A stretch of DNA of 34,985 nt from CAZUZD01 sp964624465 (GTDB taxonomy: Bacteria > Planctomycetota > Planctomycetia > Isosphaerales > Isosphaeraceae): the NCBI GenBank assembly GCA_964624465.1, contig CAZUZD010000025.1:1-34985 (forward strand). Direction: 5' to 3'. Within the stretch, counting starts at the first letter, position 1, and the number at the start of each line of letters is the position of its first letter. Below, one piece after another: positions 6,870 to 15,770 of the stretch. The notes under the pieces are model-generated. The model had not been told where the DNA came from, made no database searches, and was given only the letters and a program-made list of their open reading frames with translations. Both the position numbers and the translations under genes were made by a program.

Positions 6870-7415
6870 GTCGACTCTCTGCCGGAGGAACCTGGACCGT
6901 TCGGCGGCCCCGAGGAATTGCGAGGAGCCACGCCCGCCGACTGTCTGGGTCGGCCGGCCGGGGCCCACAGCTGCGACGCCTATCTGATCAGGCCCACGGG
7001 CGGGACGGAATGGTTCATCGGGGTGTCGGGGTGCGAATCGAGGCGGGACGCGGTCGTGCGGCACTGCCCTGCGGTGTGTGCCCGAGGGCGAGCGATCCGA
7101 CGCCGACCTCGATCGCGGCACTTCCTGCACGGCCCGGGTGGAGTCGGACCCGGTCAGGGGTTACGATCCGTGAACTGCAACGCGATTTCACCCTGACGGC
7201 AGGGGCCAGTTCGCACCCCCACCCCGCTCGTGGGCAATCCGGCTTGCTCTGGACTTGCCTGGCAGGGTTCAATCATTCGAAATCATCAATGATCAGGTGG
7301 GTCATGGTCCGCTCGGCGACCGGCCGGGGCACAGCGGGAGCCGAACCCCCGCCCCGCCCGGTCCGGCCAGCCGAGGCGGCCGCCCACCCTGCCGACGACC
7401 AGAGGGGAGCATTGC
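6870..7415. other. 546-bp divergent intergenic region, no gene seen
   Basis: This spacer lies between the start of the leftward aldo/keto reductase and the rightward VirK/YbjX-family gene, so it should hold both promoters. I see no convincing -35/-10 pair and no coding frame with family features. The one standout is an AT-richer patch at 7271-7293 with ATCATT (7272-7277) inverted as AATGAT (7288-7293) and a TTCGAA palindrome (7276-7281), a possible protein-binding site. No RNA fold is obvious. Confidence 0.4.
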
Positions 7416-8378
7416 GTGTTGACCGGGGACCCGGAGGACCAGGCGACCGAACCCTTTACCCCGCCAGCGGTGCCGAGCACCGTCGCTCCACTCTCCAGCT
7501 CGGGACTCACGCGACTCTGGGGGCTCGCGCGGCAGATGTGGCCCGGACTCCACCCGCGCGCCCTCTACCAGCGGGGCCGGCTGATCGCGAAGGGTCTGGC
7601 CGTCTACAGCGACGCGCGCCCGCTGCTCCAGCCCGGACCAATCGGCCTGGGTCGCGCCGTCCGGGAGCGTCCCGAAATCGCTGGATCGATCCTCTGGCCC
7701 TGGATCAATGTCGAGTGGGACACCCGAACCCGCCTCCGCCGCATCCGCGATCACTACGAGGTGGTCACGACGTCGTTCCCGATCCTCGATGTCTCTCCCT
7801 CCACCCCGCTGCTGCTCACCGACCTGGGTGACCTCCGCCCCGGTCTGACCCTCGTGCTCGACCAGGCCGTCTGGTTCATGCGCGAGGGGGAGCTGGTGCT
7901 GAACCTCTTCGACGGCGAGACCCGCCTGTTCTCGCTGGCCTTCGCGCTGCGGCGCGAGCCCGAGCTGGCCGTGTACGTCGGGGCCATCCAGGGCCGCAAC
8001 CTCGAGGGCGTGATGGACACCTACCGGGAGCTGACCGGCGTCCTGCACGGCATGCGGCCCCGGGACTTCCTGATCGAGGTGCTGGCGCGACTGGCCCGGG
8101 TGCTCGGGGCCACCCGCATCCTGGCCGTCTCCGACCGGAGCCGGGTCCACCGCAGCCCCTACTTCGGCAAGGGTCCGAAGAAGTTCATGCTGAACTACGA
8201 CGAGGTCTGGACGGAGCGGGGCGGCGTCGCGATCGCGCCCGACTTCTTCGAGATGCCGCCCGGGGGGGCGCTCAAGGATCTGAACGACGTGCCGTCCAAG
8301 AAGCGTTCCATGTATCGCAAGCGGTACGGCCTGCTCGATCAGATCGAGGGCGCCATCGCCGCACGGCTGGGACGCTGA
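7416..8378 (+). CDS. VirK/YbjX-family protein (DUF535)
   Basis: A 320-residue protein read from GTG 7416 behind AGGGGAG. After a Pro/Ser-rich N-terminus of about 35 residues, the body carries features I associate with the DUF535 VirK/YbjX family. These are a LYQRGRLIAKGLAVYSDARP block (about residues 50-70), the P-W-I-N-V-E-W-D-T-R-T-R motif with H-Y-E-V-V (about 95-115), the G-E-L-V-L-N-L-F strand, I-Q-G-R-N-L-E-G near residue 190 and Y-F-G-K-G-P-K-K-F in the C-terminal third. Enterobacterial relatives are linked to virulence and envelope traits; the biochemical role is not established. No signal peptide or membrane helix is seen. The following gene is 209 bases on with its own promoter candidate. 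Confidence 0.75.
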   Translation: MLTGDPEDQATEPFTPPAVPSTVAPLSSSGLTRLWGLARQMWPGLHPRALYQRGRLIAKGLAVYSDARPLLQPGPIGLGRAVRERPEIAGSILWPWINVEWDTRTRLRRIRDHYEVVTTSFPILDVSPSTPLLLTDLGDLRPGLTLVLDQAVWFMREGELVLNLFDGETRLFSLAFALRREPELAVYVGAIQGRNLEGVMDTYRELTGVLHGMRPRDFLIEVLARLARVLGATRILAVSDRSRVHRSPYFGKGPKKFMLNYDEVWTERGGVAIAPDFFEMPPGGALKDLNDVPSKKRSMYRKRYGLLDQIEGAIAARLGR

Positions 8379-8501
8379 GCCGCCGGGTCCGCGCACCCGC
8401 GCCCGCTGGGAGGGATCTCGGTTCCACTGGCCTGACGTCGACGGCGTGGGGCGATCGGGCACGCTCAGCAGCATGGGCGCCCGCGGTGGTGCGGCCTTCG
8501 A

Positions 8502-8530
8502 TTGCAGCCGGCACCGGTTTCGCCTAGATT
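8502..8530 (+). promoter_or_regulatory. Candidate sigma-70-type promoter
   Basis: TTGCAG (8502-8507) and TAGATT (8525-8530) are separated by exactly 17 bases and lie 57 bases upstream of the GTG of the acyl-CoA synthetase gene. Matches to consensus are partial (three and four of six). Confidence 0.4.
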
Positions 8531-8587
8531 CTCAAGACCGTCACGTCCCGGCCCACGATCCGACCCCTGCTCCCGCGGATCCCTCCC

Positions 8588-10282
8588 GTGAATACCAATC
8601 GGTCCGACGCTCTGCCCCCCGTCCCGCCCCCGGGCGCCGCGGCCGCGCCGTTCGCGCTGCCGGCTGGCTGGACCTCGCTCGGCCAGCTCTTCGTGACCCG
8701 GGCGCGGGAGCGGCCGAAGGCGGTGGCGATGGTGGACAGCACGAAGGCGAGCGTCACCTACGCCGAGGCGTTGCTCAAGTCGATCGCGCTCGGGCGGGCC
8801 CTCGATCGCGAGCTCGGGAGCGACCGCTACGTGGGGTTGCTGCTGCCCCCGATGGTCCCGTCGGCGGTGACCAACGTGGCCGTCACGCTGCTGGGCCGCG
8901 TCCCGGTGAATCTCAACTACACCGCCGGCAAAGATCTGATCGATGCCTCGATCCACCAGGCGGGCATCAAGAAGGTCATCACGTCGCGGCGGGCGCTGGA
9001 GAAGTTCAAGGTCGAGCCCGACGCCGAGCTGGTCCTGCTCGAGGACCTGCCGAAGCGGATCACGAGATTCGACAAGGTGATGGCCGCCCTGCTGACCTAC
9101 GCGACCCCGAAGGCGCTGCTCGGCCGGTTCCTCCCCGGGGTGCGGCCGGCGCTGGACGAGCCGGCGACCATCATCTTCACGTCCGGCTCGACGGGTGATC
9201 CCAAGGGCGTGGTCCTGTCGCACCGCAACGTGCTGTCGAACGTGCACCAGATCGAGCGCCATGTGCAGTTGAACCCGACCGAGTCCGTGCTCGGGATCCT
9301 GCCGTTCTTCCACTCGTTCGGGTTCACGGTCACGCTCTGGACGGTGCTGGGCCTGGGATTCAAGGGCCTGTACCACTACTCGCCGCTGGACGCCCGGGTG
9401 ATCGGGAACCTCTGCGACGAGCACAAGGCGACGATCGTGTTTGCCACCCCGACCTTCGTGCGCGGATTTATGGCGCGCTGCGATCGCAGCCAGTTCTCCA
9501 GCGTGAGGCTCCCGATCCTGGGCGCCGAGAAGCTCAAACCCGAGCTGGCCCGCGAGATCCAGGCGAAGCTCGGCTTCGAGCCGCTGGAGGGCTACGGCTG
9601 CACCGAGACCGGGCCGGTGGTGGCGGTCAACGTGCCGCACTCGATGCAGACCCGCACCGGCCAGCCGGTCGCCGGCAACCGGCCGGGGACGGTCGGGCTC
9701 CTGCTGCCAGGGACCGAGGCGCGGACGGTCGACCCCGAGACCGAGGCGGTCCTGCCCCAGGGCGCCGTGGGCCTGGTCCAGGTGCGCGGCCCTCAGGTCA
9801 TGGTCGGATACCTCAACCGCCCCGAGGCCACCGCCAAGGTGCTCCGGGACGGCTGGTACAACACCGGCGACCTGGGATTTGTGGATGCCGACGGTTTCCT
9901 GAGCATCACCGACCGTCTGAGCCGGTTCTCGAAGATCGGTGGCGAGATGGTGCCCCACACGAAGGTCGAGAGCTCGATCCTCCAGTCGGCAGGGCTTCCG
10001 GATCAGCATCTGGCCGTCACCGCGATTCCCGACCCGAAGCGGGGCGAGCGGCTTGTGGTCGTGCACACCCCGCTCCCCCAGACCCCCGAGGTCATCTGCC
10101 AGGGTCTGCTCGGGTCCGGGATGCCAAGGCTCTGGCTGCCGGCGCCCGACGACTTCATCGAGGTGGCGGAGTTGCCCGTGCTCGGGACCGGCAAGCTCGA
10201 CCTGCGGTCGCTGCGTCAGATCGCGCTCGACCGGCTGGGCCAGCCGGCCGGTCCCACTCCGGACCGTCAGGCTCCGGGCTGA
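8588..10282 (+). CDS. AMP-binding acyl-CoA/acyl-ACP synthetase-like protein
   Basis: A 564-residue adenylate-forming enzyme (ANL superfamily), predicted to activate a carboxylic, probably fatty, acid as acyl-AMP and pass it to CoA or ACP. The P-loop-like motif TSGSTGDPKG is at about 198-207 and the A5-type GYGCTETGP at about 338. The YNTGDLGFVDADGFL hinge block is followed by R-L-S-R-F-S-K-I-G-G-E. The catalytic lysine is probably in G-T-G-K-L-D-L near residue 535. The FFHSFGFT segment and the overall form recall the synthetase half of Aas (acyl-ACP synthetase / 2-acylglycerophosphoethanolamine acyltransferase), but no acyltransferase domain is attached. The start is GTG 8588 with a poor ribosome site. 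Substrate and carrier remain undetermined. Confidence 0.87.
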   Translation: MNTNRSDALPPVPPPGAAAAPFALPAGWTSLGQLFVTRARERPKAVAMVDSTKASVTYAEALLKSIALGRALDRELGSDRYVGLLLPPMVPSAVTNVAVTLLGRVPVNLNYTAGKDLIDASIHQAGIKKVITSRRALEKFKVEPDAELVLLEDLPKRITRFDKVMAALLTYATPKALLGRFLPGVRPALDEPATIIFTSGSTGDPKGVVLSHRNVLSNVHQIERHVQLNPTESVLGILPFFHSFGFTVTLWTVLGLGFKGLYHYSPLDARVIGNLCDEHKATIVFATPTFVRGFMARCDRSQFSSVRLPILGAEKLKPELAREIQAKLGFEPLEGYGCTETGPVVAVNVPHSMQTRTGQPVAGNRPGTVGLLLPGTEARTVDPETEAVLPQGAVGLVQVRGPQVMVGYLNRPEATAKVLRDGWYNTGDLGFVDADGFLSITDRLSRFSKIGGEMVPHTKVESSILQSAGLPDQHLAVTAIPDPKRGERLVVVHTPLPQTPEVICQGLLGSGMPRLWLPAPDDFIEVAELPVLGTGKLDLRSLRQIALDRLGQPAGPTPDRQAPG

Positions 10283-10354
10283 TCTCTCGGCACGGCGCGT
10301 GCTCCCGTGGTGCCGGCCGGGACCGGTACCGACCCGGTAATCGAGGCACGGCTC

Positions 10355-11659
10355 ATGGGCGTGATCCTGCGAGTGATCGACGGCCCCCACGAGGGCCGCG
10401 AGTACCCGTTCGACCGCCACGACACCTTCGTGGTCGGGCGCTCGCCCCAGGTGCAGTTCCCGGTTCCCGAGGACCCGTTCCTGTCGCGGGACCACTTCCT
10501 GATCGAGTTCAACCCGCCGGTCTGCTTCCTCAAGGACATGGGCAGCACCAACGGGACCAAGGTCAACGGCGTCCGCGTCAACGCGATCCTGCTCCATCAC
10601 GGCGACGTGATCTCGGCCGGCAAGTCGTCGTTCCAGATCCGCGTCGAGGATTCGCTCGACCCCGGGGTCGCGATCCGTTGCCTGGCGTGCCAGTGCCCCG
10701 CGCCCCGGGACGTCGCCGTGGCGGCCCGGCCGGGTGAGGGCGAGATCTCCTGGCTCTGTGCCGCCTGCACCGCCCAGCGCCGCCGGTATCCCACGCCGCC
10801 GGAGGGATACTGGATCGAGGCCCGGCTCGGCGGGGGCGGCATGGGTGAGGTCTACCGCGCCCGCGAGCTCAAGACCCGCCGGATGGTCGCGATCAAGATG
10901 ATGATCCCCACGGCCGCCGCCAGCCAGCGCGCCCGCGACTACTTCCGCCGCGAGGTTGAGGTACTCAAGCACCTCCGACATCCGCATATCGTCGAGTTCT
11001 TCGGGATGATCGAGGACCTCGGCCAGTTCCACCTCGTCATGGAGTACGTCGAGGGCCCGAACGCCCGTGACTGGGCCAGCCGCCAGCCCGAACCGCCAGC
11101 CGTCGGGGCGATCGCCCGGATCGGCACCCAGTTACTCTCGGCGTTGCAGCACGCACACCAGAAGGGGTTCGTGCATCGGGACATCAAGCCTTCGAACCTG
11201 ATCGTCACCGGCCCGGCAAGCCGGCCCGACATCAAGTTGACCGACTTCGGCCTCGCCAAGAGCTTCCGGGATGACAGCGGCTTCTCGGGCCTGACCCACC
11301 AGGGGGACGTTTGTGGCTCGATCGGGTTCCTCTCGCCGGACCAGATCCGCGACTTCCGGGAGGTCAAGGAGCCCGCCGACATCTACAGCGCCGGTGCCAC
11401 CCTGTTCTACCTGCTGACGGGTCATTACCCGTTTCTGGACTTCGACCCCAACCGCACCGACGCCTACACGATGATCCTCGAGCATCCCCCGGTCCCGGTG
11501 CGGGTGTTCCGGGGGGATGTTCCCGAGGGTCTGGAGCGGATCCTGCGCAAGAGCCTGGAGAAGCAGCCGCGCGACCGCTGGCGGTCAGCGGCGGCGATGG
11601 GGCAGGCGCTGGCGGAGTTCGCGGTCGTCGATCCGTCCGAGGCCAGCCCCGCTCCCTGA
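10355..11659 (+). CDS. FHA / zinc-ribbon / Ser-Thr protein kinase
   Basis: A 434-residue signalling protein. I choose ATG 10355 (GAGG, 8-base spacer) over a GTG 48 bases upstream, because MGVILRVIDGPHEGREYPFD begins the FHA fold exactly. The FHA domain covers residues 1-97 (VGRS, S-R-D-H, G-S-T-N-G-T phosphothreonine-binding loops). A short zinc-ribbon-like linker has Cys 109, 112, 114, 135 and 138. The Hanks-type kinase follows: glycine loop GGGGMGEVYRA (159-169), K181 in VAIK, H-R-D-I-K-P-S-N at 274-281, D-F-G at 297-299 and an S-P-D-Q in place of A-P-E. No membrane helix is present, so it is cytoplasmic. The FHA domain could bind the kinase's own phosphosites or a partner. The gene is 72 bases after the synthetase and probably shares its transcript. 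Confidence 0.9.
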   Translation: MGVILRVIDGPHEGREYPFDRHDTFVVGRSPQVQFPVPEDPFLSRDHFLIEFNPPVCFLKDMGSTNGTKVNGVRVNAILLHHGDVISAGKSSFQIRVEDSLDPGVAIRCLACQCPAPRDVAVAARPGEGEISWLCAACTAQRRRYPTPPEGYWIEARLGGGGMGEVYRARELKTRRMVAIKMMIPTAAASQRARDYFRREVEVLKHLRHPHIVEFFGMIEDLGQFHLVMEYVEGPNARDWASRQPEPPAVGAIARIGTQLLSALQHAHQKGFVHRDIKPSNLIVTGPASRPDIKLTDFGLAKSFRDDSGFSGLTHQGDVCGSIGFLSPDQIRDFREVKEPADIYSAGATLFYLLTGHYPFLDFDPNRTDAYTMILEHPPVPVRVFRGDVPEGLERILRKSLEKQPRDRWRSAAAMGQALAEFAVVDPSEASPAP

Positions 11660-11813
11660 ACTGGCGAGTCGCGGCGGCGCCGGACCGAGGAGTCTGGCAC
11701 CGCCCGCGACGGCCGGGCGCGGGAGGGATCTCCCCCGGCCCACGAGAACTGTGATACATAGAGGAGGCGTGGCGGGACGATCTGGCGTTCGACCTGGGAA
11801 GGCTCCGGCTGCT

Positions 11814-12689
11814 TTGACGCGTCTTGGGACCGTGGCGATTGTGGGTGTGGGGCTGATTGGCGGTTCGATCGGCCTGGCAGTGCGATCGCGTGGGATGGCC
11901 AGCCGGGTCGTGGGCATCGGCCGCGATCGGGACCGCCTGGAACAGGCCAGGATCCTGGGGGCCATCGACGATCTGGCGACCGACTGGGCCACCGGCCTGG
12001 CCGACGCCGACGTGATCGTCGTCTGTACCCCGGTCGACCGGATCGCGCAGGATGTGATTGCCGCCGGTCAGGTGCGGCCCGATTGCCCCTTGATAACGGA
12101 CGCCGGAAGCACGAAACTGACTCTTGTCGAAACGATCGACGATTCCTCCCCTCGTTCACTCCGCTTTGTGGGTGCGCATCCGATTGCCGGCTCCGAACAG
12201 AGCGGCGTCGCGCACGCCCGGCCGAACTTGTTCCTGGATCGCACCTGTGTCCTGACCCCGACCGAACGCACCCCCCTGGCGGCCCTGGAACGGGCCCGCG
12301 AGTTCTGGACGGCGGTGGGATGCCGCCTGATCGAGATGTCGCCCGCCGAACATGACCGGGCCCTGGCGCGGACCAGTCATCTGCCCCATGTGGTCGCCTC
12401 GGTCCTGGCCGCCGGGGTTCCCCCGGAATGGCTGCCCCTGGCGGCCGGTGCCTTCCGTGACGGCACCCGGGTCGCCGCCGCCGACCCCGACCTCTGGTCT
12501 GCCATCCTCCTGCAAAATCGCTCAGAACTTGCCGGATCCGTCCGGGACTTGGTCGCCGACCTCGGCCGCTTCCTCCAGGTGCTTGCCGTCGGCGACCCCG
12601 CCCAGCTCCGTGACTGGTGGCTCCCCGGCCAGGATCGCCGTCGTCAGTTTGACCGGATCTTCCGGAACGGAGCCGACGCCGCGGACTGA
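11814..12689 (+). CDS. tyrA: Prephenate/arogenate dehydrogenase
   Basis: About 291 residues; oxidative decarboxylation of prephenate (or arogenate) in tyrosine synthesis, cytoplasmic and NAD(P)-linked. The Rossmann motif VAIVGVGLIGGSIGLA is at the very N-terminus, with the catalytic-region G-A-H-P-I-A-G-S-E-Q-S-G near residue 120 and the later T-S-H-L-P-H-V-V-A helix. No chorismate mutase or ACT domain is attached. The start is uncertain. The frame is open far upstream, but codons before 11814 lose the GC-rich third position. TTG 11814 has GGGAAGG 11 bases before it; GTG 11769 is an alternative but has its GAGGAGG only one base away. It stands 121 bases before purL, with no shared pathway. 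Confidence 0.85.
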   Translation: MTRLGTVAIVGVGLIGGSIGLAVRSRGMASRVVGIGRDRDRLEQARILGAIDDLATDWATGLADADVIVVCTPVDRIAQDVIAAGQVRPDCPLITDAGSTKLTLVETIDDSSPRSLRFVGAHPIAGSEQSGVAHARPNLFLDRTCVLTPTERTPLAALERAREFWTAVGCRLIEMSPAEHDRALARTSHLPHVVASVLAAGVPPEWLPLAAGAFRDGTRVAAADPDLWSAILLQNRSELAGSVRDLVADLGRFLQVLAVGDPAQLRDWWLPGQDRRRQFDRIFRNGADAAD

Positions 12690-12810
12690 CCCCACCGGAT
12701 CGCCGCCCGGTCCGGGGCACCGACCGAGCCTCCCGCCTCCCGCCGCCCTGGTTGCCCCAGCATCATTCCAGAACCGGCCCGATTCACGCCTGATCCCGGG
12801 ATCCAGACCG

Positions 12811-15735
12811 ATGATCGTCCACTTCCAGATCGTCCCCTCCACGGCCGGCCCCGACCTCGCCGGGCAGCGCATTGCCCGGGAGGCCTCCGACCTCGGGCTC
12901 GGTGGCCCCTGGCAGATCCGCGCCAGCCGCGGCTTCGTGGTCGAGGGCGAGTTCACCGAGGCGGCTGCCCGCCGGGTGGGCGAGGCGGTTCTGGTCGACC
13001 CGGTCATCGAGCGGCTCGTGCTCCTGCGCTGCGATTCCACGGTCACGCCTGCGGCCGCACCAGCCAGCGGCTCGACCGCGGTCCATGTGCTGCCCAAGCC
13101 GGGCGTCACCGACCCGGTCGGGGCCAGTGCCCTGCGGATGTTGCAGGCCCGCGGTCTGGCCGCCCGCGACGTGCGCTCGGTCCACTCCTACGAGGTTGAA
13201 GGGCCGCCCGAGGCGCTTCGAGGGCTGATCAAGCGCTGCCTGGCAAATGAGGCGGTCGAGGTCGCCGTCGTCGGGCCGCTCGCCATCGAGAGCCTCGAGA
13301 TCGGGCACGAATACCGGTTCCAGCTCATCACGGTGCCGATCCGGGCGATGGCCGACGCCGAGCTGGAGCGGACCAGCCGGGAGGGGCAACTGTCCCTCTC
13401 CCTGGCCGAGATGAAGGCCGTGCAGGCCCACTTCGCCGGCCTGGACCGCGACCCGACCGACTGCGAGCTGGAGACGATCGCCCAGACGTGGAGCGAGCAC
13501 TGCTCGCACAAGACGCTCCGCGGCACCGTTGAGTTCCGGGGCCGGACGATCGACAACCTCCTGAAGCGGACGATCTTCGCCGCGACCCAGGAGCTGAAGC
13601 TCGACTGGCTGGTCAGCGTCTTCGAGGACAATGCCGGAGTCGTCCGCTTCGACGACGAGCACGATGTCTGCTTCAAGGTCGAGACGCACAATCACCCGTC
13701 GGCGATCGACCCCTACGGCGGCTCGAACACCGGCCTCGGCGGGGTGATCCGCGACATCCTGGGCACCGGCCTGGGCGCCAAGCCGATCGCCAACACCGAC
13801 GTGTTCTGCGTCGCCGCCCCCGACACGTCCGCCGATGCGCTGCCCGAGGGCGTGCTGCACCCCCGCCGGGTGCTCGAGGGCGTGATCGCCGGCGTTCGTG
13901 ATTACGGCAACCGGATGGGCATCCCCACGGTCAACGGGGCCGTGGTCACGCACGAGGGCTACCTGTCGAATCCGCTGGTCTTCTGCGGCACCATCGGGGT
14001 GATGCCCCGCGGGATGTCCGAGAAGCGGGTGCAGCCCGGCGACCGGATCGTGGCCCTTGGCGGCCGCACCGGCCGCGACGGGATCCACGGCGCCACGTTC
14101 AGCTCGGCCGAGCTGACCAACGAGAGCGAGGACGTCTCCGGCGGCTCGGTGCAGATCGGCAACGCGATCACCGAGAAGATGGTGCTGGATGTCCTGCTGC
14201 AGGCCCGCGATCGCGGCCTGTTTCGCTCGGTCACCGACTGCGGGGCGGGCGGCTTCAGCTCGGCCGTGGGCGAGATGGGGGCCGAGTCCGGGGCCGACGT
14301 CGACCTGGAGCGGGCCCCGCTGAAGTACCGCGGCCTCTCGTACACCGAGATCTGGATCTCCGAGGCCCAGGAGCGCATGGTCCTGGCCGTGCCCCCCGAG
14401 CACTGGCCCGAGCTCAAGGCGCTGGCCGAGAGCCAGTGGGTCGAGGCGACGGACCTCGGCACCTTCAGCGGCAGCGGCCGCCTGGTGCTCCGCTACCACG
14501 GCCAGCAGGTCTGCGACCTCGACGTCGGCTTCCTGCACGAGGGCCGCCCCAGGGTCCACCGCCAGGCCACGTTCCCCGAGCCGCCGACCCGGCCACTCAC
14601 CCTGCCCGCCCGCGACTCGCTCAATGCCGACCTGCTCGCCGTGCTGGCGCACTGGGACGTGTCGAGCAAGGAGTGGATCGTCCGGCAATACGACCACGAG
14701 GTGCAGGCCCGCACCGTCATCAAGCCGCTCGTCGGCGCCCATGAGGACGGGCCGGGCAACGCCTCGGTTCTCCTGCCGGTGCGCGGCAGCCTGCGCGGCC
14801 TGGCCGTGTCGTGCGGCATCAACCCGCGCTATGGCGACCTCGATCCGTACGCCATGGCCGCCTGCGTGATCGACGAGGCCGTGCGCAACTGCGTCGCGGT
14901 GGGAGCCGACCCGGACCGGATCGCGCTCCTGGACAACTTCTGCTGGGGCAACCCCGAGCGCCCGGAGACCCTGGGCTCGCTCCTGCTGGCAGCCGAGGGC
15001 TGCCGCGACCTGGCAATCGCCTATGGCACCCCGTTCATCTCGGGCAAGGACAGCCTGTACAACGACTACCGCGTGGGCGACCGGACGCTCTCGATCCCGC
15101 CGACCCTGCTGATCAGCGCCATGGGCCAGGTGCCCGACGTGCGCCGCTGCGTGACCATGGACACCAAGGAATCGGGAAACGTCCTGCTGCTGGTCGGCAC
15201 GACCCGCGAGGAGTTCGGTGGCTCGCTCTGGGCCGAGGTCCACGGCCTCGACGGCGGTGTGGTGCCGCGGCCGGTGGCCTCCGAGGCCGTCCCCACCTTC
15301 CGGGCGCTGCACCAGGCGATCTCCCGGGGGCTGGTGCGGGCCTGCCACGACCCCAGCGAGGGCGGCCTGGCTGTCGCCCTGGCCGAGATGGCCCTGGCGG
15401 GTGACCACGGCCTGGATGTCCAGCTCCCGGGCGAGCCGCTCACCGGCATCGCCATCACGGCGCTCGACCCGGCCGCAGACCTGTTCTCCGAGAGCACCAC
15501 CCGGTTCGTGATCGAGGTCCGGCCCGAGCACCTCGATGCCGTGGTCGCCCTCTTCCGGGGGACGGGAACGGGTTCCGACCCGGTCCCGCTGACGCGGATC
15601 GGAACCGTGAGCCCAGCCGCCCCGGCGGGCCGTCTCCGAGTGCTCACCGCCGGGCAAGCCGCGCCGGTGATCGACCTGGGCCTCGATCAGATCCGTCGGG
15701 CCTGGAAGCGCCTGGATTTGGGGCATCTCGCTTGA
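12811..15735 (+). CDS. purL: Phosphoribosylformylglycinamidine synthase, PurL subunit with tandem PurS-like N-terminus
   Basis: A 974-residue synthetase that converts FGAR to FGAM with ATP, using ammonia supplied by PurQ (step 4 of purine synthesis). The start is ATG 12811, where the recognisable fold begins; the open frame extends 153 unrelated codons further upstream. Residues about 1-76 and 88-155 each look like a PurS unit (for instance VHVLPKPGVTDPVGASALRM and V-H-S-Y-E-V-E-G). The synthetase core then shows W-S-E-H-C-S-H-K-T-L-R-G (227-238), E-T-H-N-H-P-S-A-I (291-299) with YGGSNTGLGG, D-C-G-A-G-G-F-S-S and H-D-P-S-E-G-G-L (846-853). There is no C-terminal glutaminase; purQ is separate, one gene downstream. 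This is the long PurL layout split before its amidotransferase. Confidence 0.92.
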   Translation: MIVHFQIVPSTAGPDLAGQRIAREASDLGLGGPWQIRASRGFVVEGEFTEAAARRVGEAVLVDPVIERLVLLRCDSTVTPAAAPASGSTAVHVLPKPGVTDPVGASALRMLQARGLAARDVRSVHSYEVEGPPEALRGLIKRCLANEAVEVAVVGPLAIESLEIGHEYRFQLITVPIRAMADAELERTSREGQLSLSLAEMKAVQAHFAGLDRDPTDCELETIAQTWSEHCSHKTLRGTVEFRGRTIDNLLKRTIFAATQELKLDWLVSVFEDNAGVVRFDDEHDVCFKVETHNHPSAIDPYGGSNTGLGGVIRDILGTGLGAKPIANTDVFCVAAPDTSADALPEGVLHPRRVLEGVIAGVRDYGNRMGIPTVNGAVVTHEGYLSNPLVFCGTIGVMPRGMSEKRVQPGDRIVALGGRTGRDGIHGATFSSAELTNESEDVSGGSVQIGNAITEKMVLDVLLQARDRGLFRSVTDCGAGGFSSAVGEMGAESGADVDLERAPLKYRGLSYTEIWISEAQERMVLAVPPEHWPELKALAESQWVEATDLGTFSGSGRLVLRYHGQQVCDLDVGFLHEGRPRVHRQATFPEPPTRPLTLPARDSLNADLLAVLAHWDVSSKEWIVRQYDHEVQARTVIKPLVGAHEDGPGNASVLLPVRGSLRGLAVSCGINPRYGDLDPYAMAACVIDEAVRNCVAVGADPDRIALLDNFCWGNPERPETLGSLLLAAEGCRDLAIAYGTPFISGKDSLYNDYRVGDRTLSIPPTLLISAMGQVPDVRRCVTMDTKESGNVLLLVGTTREEFGGSLWAEVHGLDGGVVPRPVASEAVPTFRALHQAISRGLVRACHDPSEGGLAVALAEMALAGDHGLDVQLPGEPLTGIAITALDPAADLFSESTTRFVIEVRPEHLDAVVALFRGTGTGSDPVPLTRIGTVSPAAPAGRLRVLTAGQAAPVIDLGLDQIRRAWKRLDLGHLA

Positions 15736-15741
15736 TATAAG
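15713..15741 (+). promoter_or_regulatory. Candidate internal promoter before the NYN gene
   Basis: TATAAG (15736-15741) directly follows the purL stop codon, with TGGATT (15713-15718) 17 bases upstream. In this GC-rich window a five-of-six -10 match stands out; the -35 is weak. It would let the NYN gene and purQ be transcribed apart from purL. Confidence 0.33.
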
Positions 15742-15770
15742 ATAGTTATGCCCAAACCAAGGAGACTGGA

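Noticed and set aside
6802..6987. Short rightward frame near the aldo/keto reductase start
   Set aside because: It overlaps the coding start of the reductase in antisense and has no recognisable feature.
8465..11032. 855-codon open frame on the reverse strand across the acyl-CoA synthetase and the FHA kinase
   Set aside because: It spans two recognisable genes in antisense, has no domain signature and shows the His/Arg/Asp-rich bias of shadow frames.
12784..15726. Very long open frame on the reverse strand opposite purL (about 980 codons)
   Set aside because: It is an antisense shadow of a GC-rich gene. The product is rich in Gly/Val/Asp/Arg repeats with no family motif, and the purL strand carries all conserved residues.
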